Source of the DNA: Pagrus major | Lineage: Eukaryota; Chordata; Actinopteri; Spariformes; Sparidae | NCBI RefSeq assembly: GCF_040436345.1 | Contig: NC_133238.1 | Location: 12,354,126 to 12,418,125, forward strand | Direction: 5' to 3' | DNA length: 64,000 nt | Part shown: positions 15,401 through 32,683 of the stretch, piece after piece | Layout of the letters: the number at the start of each line of letters is the position of its first letter | Position numbering within the stretch: position 1 is the first letter of the stretch | Notes under the pieces: generated by a model | Database searches by the model: none | Told to the model about the DNA's origin: nothing | The model's input: only the letters and a program-made list of their open reading frames with translations | Position numbers and translations under genes: made by a program

Positions 15401-18317
15401 CTGCCATCAGAGTCATCAAGAGAATACAACAGCCTCCTGAAATCTGCCTAATTTATTACTTTTTTAACTTTTAATTACTTCTTTGATAGTTCAGAAAAAT
15501 GTAGATCCTTTATCTAAGTGTAACTACTAATACAACAATTTAGAAATACTCCTTTACAAGTTAAAGTCCTTCATTCAAGAGTTAGGGGCTGATAAATTAC
15601 ATGATTAGATTTTTAATACTGATGCATCAATGTGTGAGCAACATTTTATTGTTGAAGCTTCTTGAGTTGGAGCTAGTTTCATAGATAGTTCGTAGAGTAG
15701 TCCAGTGTCCACTCAACTATTAACATCTCGTAGACATCTGAAATGTGACAAGGGGCCCCAACTTCTACCTGAAGGAAATGCTAAATATTCTACTATGTTA
15801 ACGAGCTGCTGTTTGATGTTGGGCAGGTATAGTACAGTAGATTTTTTTGGGACCATAGGCAAGGGGGGACAGGGGAGACACGACAGCCATTCTGGGAAAA
15901 ATAGGATTTGTCCCCCCGATACATCATACCACACATTACAGGAAAACACAGTTATAATCATCACCAGTTTTTAATTACGCTGCACTGAATTAAAGGTCAG
16001 CCTTATGTAAGCTAGCGGTTAGCTGACATATGCTAGCCAGCCGTAGTAACATCACCCAATGTTTGCGGCTGTTTGAAGACAATGAGAGAAGCTGGCAATG
16101 CAATGTAGTTTTCTTTAGCTGGTAGTGTGACAGAGTGTCTGTTAGCAGAGTTATACATTTCATGTTATTGTACCCTCCTAAGTCCATATGCTTATTTTCA
16201 TTTTCGATTAATCTGCCGATTATTTTTGCGAACATCACAATTGCTTCTCTTGTCCAACAAACAGTCCAATACCCAAACAATAACTCTTCATTTACTGTCA
16301 GAAATGACAAACAAAAGCAGCAAATTTCTGACATTTCTGCTTTAAAAATGACTGAAACGCTAAATCGATTATGAAAATAGCTGGCAATTAATTTCCTTTC
16401 AGTTGACTAGTCTAGACATAATTAAGTACAAGTACTTCACTTACAATTAATCACTTTCTTGAAGCTCTTTACAGACTTGCTATAACGTAACAACAGTCAG
16501 TACATTTCTTGTGACCTCCTTTTTATTATCCTTGCGTTGCCCTTTATATTTCTTACTTTATTACTTTTACTATTGATTTCTAGATCTTGTGTTTTTAAAC
16601 TAGTCTTTAACAAGTGCATTAAATTGAGTTATCGTTCATATTATGAAGCAAATCAATATGACATTTTTGCAAGGCAGATAAAGCGAATAAGAGATGTAGG
16701 TACTCACCACATCTTTATTTTCTTGGGAACTTTGTTCCTGCAAGTCAAAGAACATGAAGAAATCAGTCAACGGGACAAAAGCAATGTGGATACTTTACTG
16801 TCCGTTAATAATTTCCTGAACATGTAATAAACCTGTCCCAATTCAAAACAACTCAGCAATTAGCAATGCTTCCTGCTGTAAATTAAACATACTCTCATGC
16901 TTGACCTTGGGAACCTGGTAACCTAGAATGGGGTACAATAGTGTTTTTCCTTGTCATGTTGTGTTGGTGAGGAGCCCCTGAGATTCTCAACGTGCTTACA
17001 CCTCACATACCCATGCACATCCCGGTGAAACCATGACAACGCATTTGCTTGCCTGTGTAGGCAGAGGGACAGGGGAAGCGGCGATGAGTTACAACAACAG
17101 GAAGAGCAGCCACACTGCATTGAGACTGCAGGGGAAACAGAACAGCCATCCCACGCCACATCAGGCTTCACTGTAAGCTCTGGAAAACTAAGTCCTCATG
17201 TAACACGTCCACAAATAGGACAAAACAAGGAGGGTTATTGATTCGCCTCCGGAGCAATCACTGCTTTCAAACATGAGCACAAAGCAGGCATATTTCATCT
17301 CCCTCTCCTCTGTCTGGGCATCCGAGGAAGCAGCGGACATGTTTTTTCCCTCCTCCTCCTTCTCTGTACAGTCTCACCTGAATGCTAATGAGGGGGGGCT
17401 GACCTGCAGGAGGAGGATCTGCCTTCAAGTGGCTCAATGTGTTAGGTCTGAGACACGCTCGCTTGGTGTTGTGCCAACTGTTTGTGTCCTGTTGTACTCT
17501 GGCAGCATGGGCCCACTAGAAGGAATCTCAGTGAAATAAATAAGACTTTGGGATGCTTGTGTAGCATCTTTATCATCTCTCAGGTTGATGGATGGTGATT
17601 CCAAGAGATAGCTGCTCATATGAAAGATTACTTTTTTATGAATTTCTGTTATGCTCTCAAAACGGGCCAAACAGGTTATGAAGAATAATCCAGTGAAGCT
17701 CCTCATGCAAAGATGCAAAGAGCGTGAGCTTGTTGCATCCAACTGATGAAGCCTCCCTCTGTCTCCTCATTGTCAGGATCAAACACCTCATGCTCTCATC
17801 CCAGGCCTGTAGACCTACAGCATGTACTCAAAGCAACAGCAGGTTCTCACAAAGAGTATATAAACTGGGTCGATATGATTTGGCTGAACATGTTATAGAT
17901 AACAAATTAGAAACTGTAGCTGCTGTTAAACATCCTATCCAACCTGGACAGTGCATCACAAATGCCTTGTGTTTGAGAGATGTCATCTTTGGCTCAAAAT
18001 ATGAATTGTGCGCAAGGTGAAACCATCAATTTTGCCAATTTATGGTGCGCAGCATCCATGTTTGTCATGAGATCCATTGCAGGCACCAGTAAAACACTCA
18101 TAATATGGGTCATTTTGACATCCAGAGGTATTGAATATGAATCATACACTGATGGGACGTTTTATTCTAAAGAGAAATTACATCAGACAAATTCATCTCA
18201 GTCTAAAAAAAAGCTCCAGGATGTGAAATTGAACACAAACACAACAATCGCGCGTGTATTTGGGCTTACCGTTGGTAAGAGCGGCTCCATTTGAGCTCCT
18301 TGGTCCGTGATGTCCAT
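404..18317 (-). CDS. slc4a10: slc4a10, Na+-driven Cl-/bicarbonate exchanger, N-terminal end only
   Basis: Two coding exons are visible: 18270-18317 (16 codons, MDITDQGAQMEPLLPT, phase 0) and 404-485 (27 codons plus one base). The second exon reads RTDEEAVVDRGGTRSMLNTN, then FEKEELE, then the first base of G. Donor ACG|gtaagc and acceptor ttccag|AGA are canonical. The string DQGAQMEPLLPT and the DEEAVVDRGGTRS block match the start of vertebrate SLC4A10 (NCBE/NBCn2); SLC4A8 and SLC4A7 share the DEEAVVD motif but not the first-exon peptide. The family moves Na+ and bicarbonate across the plasma membrane, mainly in neurons and choroid plexus, and its long cytoplasmic N-terminus starts here. The ATG at 18317 is the only one giving the conserved N-terminus. 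The gene continues past the left edge, so the membrane domain cannot be judged. A slc4a10a/b paralogue assignment is not possible from 43 residues. Confidence 0.9.
2121..2345 (+). repeat. dispersed teleost repeat beginning aaaggggcactatgtag
   Basis: The segment starts with aaaggggcactatgtag and ends near tcctttaagg, so its ends are roughly inverted. This looks like a short non-autonomous DNA element that I recognise as common in fish genomes. The family name cannot be assigned without a repeat library. Confidence 0.45.
3900..4182 (-). repeat. tRNA-like-headed dispersed teleost repeat
   Basis: On the minus strand it begins ggcagcacggtggctcag and contains a pol III B-box-like ggttcgattcc at 4136-4146. 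It continues through ctccgggtgctccggtt to a tail resembling the common teleost sequence cctgagggatgggtaaaat. This is a widespread fish repeat family. It is not a tRNA gene, because no cloverleaf can be folded around the B box. Confidence 0.65.
4802..5139 (+). repeat. MITE-like inverted-repeat element, copy A
   Basis: The left end is aaaggtgcaatatgtaagaa and the right end is the inverted counterpart ttcttacatattgcactttt, giving imperfect terminal inverted repeats of about 20 bp. The interior carries the family hallmarks: agcatatcac, a gctgctaacc/ttagctcagttagc stretch, and gctggttaccatgctaac near the right end. Other copies are listed at 34.1, 41.2, 42.1, 42.6 and 47.5 kb. It has no coding capacity. 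Confidence 0.75.
5790..5842 (-). repeat. retroposon-tail fragment
   Basis: The minus strand reads gctttggacaaaaaaagcat followed by ctgctaaaatgccctaagtg. This is a diverged copy of a very common teleost repeat tail whose consensus, from memory, is close to gctttggataaaagcgtctg. It explains the C-terminal part of a long spurious minus-strand ORF at 5772-6311. Confidence 0.5.
14200..14752 (+). repeat. 5'-truncated non-LTR retrotransposon remnant
   Basis: The plus strand can be read as FGDAALSHDAPSRWNSLLD at about 14288-14344, which resembles the very C-terminus of ORF2 in L2/CR1/Rex-type LINEs (pattern AAPRLWNSLP). About 400 bases later comes the typical tail gaaaggtgctatataaataa followed by agtttggttgaatgattgat. 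Only the 3' end survives and no reverse transcriptase core is present. Confidence 0.5.
16190..16412 (-). repeat. MITE-like teleost repeat (cgattaatctgccgattat family)
   Basis: It contains ttttcgattaatctgccgat and further sequence characteristic of a short inverted-repeat element common in fishes. Related copies occur at 23222-23531, and a terminal fragment (cagtcgactaatcaattaat) lies near 48648. Both short ORFs here are repeat-derived. Confidence 0.6.
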
Positions 18318-21229
18318 CTTTTCTTCTCCGTGGCTTCACAATAGACACGTCGTGCGATGCGCTGCTGCGCTTCAGTCAAACGCTGCTAGAAGAAGAGCTC
18401 TGCTTTTTGTTGGTTTCTCTTTTTCTTTTGTTCTTCTTCTTCTTCTTCTTCTCTCTCCCCACTCTCACATCCACCGGCCGGGTTTTCTCAAATGGAGGTA
18501 GCACAGCATTCCCGTCCTGCCCTACATAATTTACGCATGAAGGAGGGAGGTAGTGCTTCCCATTACACGCGTTTTGAGCCCCGGCGATGATGATGAGGCG
18601 CACTAGTGAGACGCGGAGCCGCTGTGCGCACACCGCTTTTTATCCAGAAATACATTTATGACGGGCTAATCCTCACTAAATGTGTGTTTACGGCCACGCG
18701 AACAGGCGTAAATGAGAGAAGGCGCGTGTGTGGGTATCCCTCAATTGTGAATTTAAAGCGACCTGGCGCCTCATCCACAGGGTACCATGCTCTCATAGGC
18801 TGTAATTGTATTTTTTTAATCTAGATTCTGCAGGATCTTTGTGTGATTTCACCCACAGAAGCCAGACATGTGGCAATGCCTTCATAATGTGTCATGTTTG
18901 GGCGAACCATGTGGGTTTCCTGCGCCATGCAGGCCCTCTGTTATCAGGGCAGGTTGGAAACATCCGCAGCCATTATGATCACAGACTTACAGGCCAAGTG
19001 ATGTTGTATTAAATGTTCTTTGCGAATAAAAAAGCCACCAGCTGCAGTAATGCACTGGACATCCCATTATTTGTAGCTGCGGCACGCGATGGTGCACCGG
19101 CATCAGCATCCACATTACACAAGGAGGCTGCTGCAGGGAGGTTTATACTGTGGCGCCCTCCTCTGGTGGGACACGGGAAACGTCAATGAGACTGCAAGGC
19201 ATGGGCTGGAGAAGCACTGTAATTTGATTACTCACAATCCAATTGTGTTATCTCACTTCAGTGGGTGTGCACTCGAATCATTTCAATTAAATGTGCATTT
19301 TCCATCTTATTTTCTTACATAGGTTCTTAAAGTAAAGCTATTCTATCATTGAGTCAGGGTAAATACATTTAATAACTTAGTCTGATTAAATTAAATCAGT
19401 GCAGACGTATAGGCTACATAAACCTGATGTTTCTATTGAATCATTATGTGGGAAGGAACACCAAAAATGAAGGTTCAGTCATTATCTACTCGCCCTCACA
19501 CTGATGGAAAGTTGGGTTAAGTTTCCGTAGTCCACAAAACATTCCCAGAGCTTCACAGCAAAACAGAGTAAATTGACTAAACTTTACCAGATTTTCAATC
19601 AGCACGATCATTTCTGGGTGAATTTATCCTTTAAATGGAACTTCTACATACACATGAAGTGTTTTTAAGTGTTTTTAAGTATCTTTCATAAAGATGATGA
19701 CGGTTCTCGGTCATCCAGGCCATGGTAACTCTAAGTGCTATATCATAGGCAACTGGACAAGTGGCAACTTTCTTTGACATAAAAGTAATGCATTTCAGAT
19801 TGTTTACTCTCTGTCCTGTGATAAAGCATACATGTGATGATTTACACATGTATACATATTGACTCAACATGATAGGAAAACCTTGCTTTAGGTGAGACCC
19901 TTTAAATTGAACTTTTAGATGGAAAGTTTTACTTGTAAGTGAAATACTTCCAAGACACTGTTGTGGGCAAGTGTATTACATGAATGTCAGTATTAAAGAG
20001 GACATATATGCTGCGATCTAAGGTGTTATTTATGAAGATTAATGCAGGCTTTAATAATAACAAGTGTATTTTAGTGTGATTACCAGTGAGCCTGAATCAA
20101 GTGCAGTGATTCCCAAGTTGAGGCAGTGGATCCAGGGTCCCTGACAGGCTTGCATAGAGTCTCATACTAATCTGAGAAGGGATTTAATCAGTACCTCTCA
20201 TTTTATTCAGCTTTGCACAAGATAAAGTGGTTCATTAATTAGCTTGATAGCGTTTTATCAGGCAATCTGGACCAAATTACACTTTATCTGCTGGAATGTC
20301 ACCTGATTGGATTCTGTGGTACACACAGCCACAACAACACAGTTTAATATGGATATATGTAATTACCATTGACTCAACAACTTTTGGGGGGGAACCTCGG
20401 TCCATCCACCTGTCATCAGCACCTGGTGAGAGACCAGTCAGGATGTTGTTGTTGATCCGGATCCGGATCCGCCCAGCCAGGCGTCACACAGCACCGACAA
20501 GATGGCCGAGAGTACGGGACGAAAGTGAGGGAGGAAACAAAAACACTGGCGAGCTATCCTTGCCGCAGATGCCAGACCTGTAGCGCTGCCGAGGAGACGG
20601 TAGAGGAAAGCTAAAAGCTCGGTGGTCGGCTCGGTCCAGACTCCGCTGTGTGGGGGACATCTGCGGTATGCAGACAGGTTGTGCTCGGAGCCAGCGCGCT
20701 GACAGAACGTTTGTCAGGTTGTCTGCGTCGGCTAGCTAGCTAGCGGGCTAACCATGTTAGCTAGCTGACAAAACCGTTAGCGAGAGAATACGCTCCCAGA
20801 AAGTGACAGTTGGGTCATTTTTAAGATAAATAATTGTTGCTGCGTCTTTGTTTCGTTTGTTGCTGCAGAGAAAGTCCCCCGAGTGGGAAAACTCGGATTT
20901 AACCCACCACTTTGGCGAGCTGGTTAGCAAACTAACATTGCGGATTTCTTGTTTGCAGCTACAGCGTTAGCATTAGCAAACGTCTGTTAGCTTGCTCAGC
21001 TGTTTTGGATGACTTGGGGTTGTTCCGACGCGGGGAGGGTGCACCAGCGTGTGTGGAAGGACGTTTTCTCTCCACATAGAAGTACCTGAGACGGTTCTCG
21101 GTAGGCCTGTGTAGCCGGGGGTGTCCTGGAGGATTGCTAACATTACCCGCAGCGCCGCCGGGACTGTAAACATAAGTCAAGCCGAGGAGAGCTGCGCGAG
21201 GTCGAGGCGCAGATCCAGTCAGCATCACC
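18318..21229. promoter_or_regulatory. divergent slc4a10/stk24 upstream region
   Basis: slc4a10 starts leftward at 18317 and stk24 starts rightward at 21230, so their promoters lie in this interval. The first ~350 bases next to slc4a10 would be its 5'UTR and core promoter; they are GC-richer and include a TTC run near 18429-18450 (GAA on the coding strand). The ~800 bases before the stk24 ATG are CpG-rich and TATA-less in appearance, and include overlapping gatccg units near 20456-20473. In between lies a MITE-like repeat at 19449-19636. Transcription start sites cannot be placed from sequence alone. Confidence 0.6.
19449..19636 (+). repeat. dispersed teleost repeat (gttcagtcattatctact family)
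   Basis: The segment contains ggttcagtcattatctactc, cctcacactgatggaaagtt, tccacaaaacattcccagag and ends in gggtgaatttatcctttaaa. This is a short fish repeat; an inverse copy sits at 36430-36731 inside slc15a1. Confidence 0.6.
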
Positions 21230-29733
<8,504 letters not shown>

Positions 29734-30893
29734 TAATTGGCTCTCTGCCCCAGCCCTGCTCTCCCAGGCCCCCCAACCCCCCCCCAACACCACAGCCACA
29801 GGTCAGAGGGTTAAAAGCCAAGGGTCATGTCATTCAATACCAGCTGACCACGTTTGACCTCCCGTGTCGTGGGGGGGGCTAATCTAGCCTGTAAAAAATT
29901 ACTGAACTCCGACGCGGAGGACAACAGAGAGACTCTGGAGAGCTTCTTTTAGCCACTTTTGAGAGGAGACGTTCAGGGGACGGCAGAACCCGCGGATCGG
30001 CTGCGATGAGACTCAAAGTCGGAGCGAGTCAGACTCTGGGCTCTGCGAGACTTCTCCAGCCTCACACCGAGGCCTCTCCACACGGAATTTGCCCGACGAG
30101 GAGCCCCCCAAAATCCAAGACTTTAATCCCCCTCTTAATGCAGGCGTCATATCCCCAGAACCTCTGAAAGCATGCTTGATGAACCTGCAGGGATATTATC
30201 TTTGTGTGCAAGCTGCGTGTGTGTGCGTGCACCTGCGAGCGTGTCCGTCTGTCTGTCTGTCTGTCTGTGTGTATGTGTGTGTGTGTGCACGTGTGCTCTC
30301 ACGTATGTAAGACTCCCTGTTAAGGCAAATTGCAGCATTCTTAATGAAACCTCAGGTAAAGTGCTTTAAGTGGACTTCGAGGCAGTGGGAGGAGGGGGGA
30401 GGGGAGGAGGGGGGGGTCGCCATGCTGTACATGATTACGAGTTGTCATTGCGGGAAATGAATCACTGTGTACAAAATGGTCATGCGCATTTTGTAGATAT
30501 TGATAATGTTTAAAAGTAGATATTTAAAGATTTCAAAAGTTACTCCAAGAGAAAGAACAGAAAATGCCTTGCCTTTTTGAGATACACACGTCTACGTTCT
30601 GGCATTTCATCCGAGACTTTAGTTTGTTTTCTTTTGCTCGTCGGTGAGTGAAAAATTCAGTATTCATCAGTGTTTTCTTACCAAGTGACTGAGCTCCAAT
30701 CTGACATTTCAATCACCTGCTGAATCATCGGACTAACTATGATACTAAGCTTACTTTGTTTAGAGGCAGAAGCTTTTCCTTTGTTTTTGTAGTCAGGGGG
30801 AAAACTCCTCCCTGGACTTATGTTTAGACAATTTAAGTTTTGAAATTGTTTAGGTCAAGAATGAAGGTAGATCTTGTGTCGACAGTGGCTCTT

Positions 30894-31142
30894 TTAATAA
30901 TAATACAGAGTAGAGCCAATGACAATTACAAGGGGGAACCACATGCTGATATCATGTAAAGTATTACTTTTCCTTGGCTTGTAATTTATCCTCACTTTAA
31001 AAGTGGAGCTGAGGAGTAACCGGCAAGGACCATCGTAGGCAATCACATCATGACACTCGCTCATGGCCAAAACTAAACCGTAGATCAGGACGAGCCAAGC
31101 TGCAGAAATCAACGCCATCTTTATTTCCTCCACTCCAGACAT
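30894..31142 (-). other. 82-codon ORF antisense to the stk24 3'UTR, hypothetical
   Basis: The ORF begins MSGVEEIKMALISAAWLVLI and has a hydrophobic run at residues 9-27 that looks like a signal peptide or membrane anchor, then a short polar stretch with two cysteines. A donor-like AAA|gtgagg follows the codons for SSTFK at residue 49, so it could be a first exon rather than a whole gene. I recognise no family. It may equally be chance, since it is AT-rich and lies within the inferred stk24 3'UTR. Confidence 0.15.
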
Positions 31143-31729
31143 TTCTGTTCTCTGTTCTCACTTCCACACCACGCTAGAAGTGCCATGTTGTCTTTTATGC
31201 TTTCACCAGATGTTTGTAGTATGATTTGCACCTTTGTTTTTTAATTTTCAGATCAGTTTTTTTTTTTGCACTTTGAAAGTGTGTCGAGTATTTAAAGAAA
31301 CCTGTAAGAGGACAAAAAAACAAAAATGAAAAAAGTTGCTAATAGCCATGTTTTACTATATATGTTTACTTAAGAGTTCCAGAATTTACTACTGTGCTAA
31401 TGCAGCAATAATGTTGAGGAGTTGCATCAAGACGCACTTGTCAACACAGGGATTGAAAGAAATTAAGAAATATCTGATATTTTTATAACTGCAAAGAGTT
31501 AAGTATGGAAATATGGAATGCTTTATGGATATGGGCACCTGCCTCCGGCAAAAAAATATCTATACCTTACAGAAAAACATATGCTACGGAAATAACTACA
31601 AAATGTGTACATTTGGTCTCCTTTATCATAGCTGACAGTTTATAGTACTGTATATAATCTTTGCTTGTGTCATTTGAGAATTCCCAAGTTAAATGTAAGC
31701 TCCTTGTAAGCTTTCAAAGTGACATGAGA

Positions 31730-31735
31730 AATAAA
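31730..31735 (+). terminator. stk24: stk24 poly(A) signal AATAAA
   Basis: A canonical AATAAA in gacatgagaaataaagatct lies about 2 kb after the stk24 stop codon and is the first clear hexamer that fits. The slc15a1 signal on the opposite strand is only about 260 bases away. Confidence 0.6.
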
Positions 31736-31994
31736 GATCTAATGCTAACTGAGAACTTTGTCAAGCATGGCTCATTTCCTTGAGTTAGATGTGTTAAGAG
31801 TAAGGCTGCAGCTAATGGAAGGAAGTTGTGTTTTCACCTGTGTTTGTTTGTCGTGTTCGTGTGGTGACATAGAGAGGAGGGAGGGGATTGCTAACTAAGT
31901 ACAACAATGCTTACAGCAGCTTTAAGTGAAATGTCACAAAAGAAGAGAAACTGATTTGACAAAATGCAACGGCATGGGTTTTGAGAAACCTGTG

Positions 31995-32000
31995 TTTATT
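31995..32000 (-). terminator. slc15a1: slc15a1 poly(A) signal AATAAA (TTTATT on plus)
   Basis: The minus strand carries AATAAA 684 bases past the slc15a1 stop codon. This implies a 3'UTR of about 0.7 kb and a tail-to-tail arrangement with stk24. Confidence 0.55.
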
Positions 32001-32683
32001 GACAACACCTCGCTAGCATCTTACTGAGCAGCCGTTATCACAGGGCAAATGAAATCTGAGGTTGAATATGGAATACAATTAAACATTTTCTGACTGAATG
32101 AGCAGTCCTGGCTCTTAGATTTTACCCTGGAGATGATGAGAACATCATATATATATATATAAAACAGTGACAATATATTACAATACATACAACACTGTGC
32201 TTTGAAATAAATACAAATGTTGGAATGGTTCCCTTGTTTGTTTACAAAAGCCTTCTACACAAAAATCACATGAAGATGATGCTACACAGTGCAAAATAAA
32301 TCATCTTGAAAACAAATTTACAACAGCTAAAGCACCAATTACCAACCAATAAAAATCCAGGGATTTTAATTACATGGGTAACCTCTAAAAAAAAGGGATA
32401 TTCTTTAAAAAGTTTGAGCCAAAACAGTGTTTGAATTATCCCTGCCAACACTGTCCACCAAGAGCTTAACCATCTAAGCCCTATTTCTGTGTTCGTCCAC
32501 CTTCGGCACCATTTCACTCCGGTCATCCATTCATTCAAACCACCACGTGTCGAGCAGTGCACCAGACCGCATTGACAAAATGACCCAAAAAGGACTTAAC
32601 GGCATAGGCACTCCCAGAAACGACGCACAGAACCAAGCAGCATTCGTACACTAAAGAGGGAAAAGCAGCAGAGAAGGGTCGCT

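Larger units (their letters stand above)
486..18269 (-). other. slc4a10: slc4a10 intron 1 (17.8 kb)
   Basis: This long first intron has clear GT and AG ends in frame with both coding exons. I find no convincing additional exon in it. It holds several dispersed repeats, listed separately: a short element near 2.1 kb, a tRNA-like-headed repeat near 4 kb, an inverted-repeat element at 4.8 kb, a retroposon-tail fragment at 5.8 kb, a LINE remnant at 14.2-14.75 kb and a MITE-like copy at 16.2 kb. Simple repeats include aaat runs near 1150 and 5320. The remainder is unremarkable AT-rich DNA, with somewhat GC-richer patches around 11.9-12.4 kb. Confidence 0.75.
29734..31750 (+). other. stk24: stk24 3'UTR (inferred)
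   Basis: Sequence between the TAG at 29731-29733 and the poly(A) signal at 31730-31735 is inferred to be 3'UTR of about 2 kb. It contains a (TCTG)n/(TG)n microsatellite at about 30247-30285, a G-rich run near 30385-30417, and a Pumilio-type TGTATATA at 31649-31656. An earlier poly(A) site cannot be excluded. Confidence 0.6.

Noticed and set aside
20415-20431. REST/RE1-like word TCAGCACCTGGTGAGAG in the slc4a10/stk24 upstream region
   Set aside because: The left half fits the RE1 consensus but the right half (GTGAGAG instead of GGACAG) does not. It would be attractive for neuronal slc4a10, but the match is too weak to claim.
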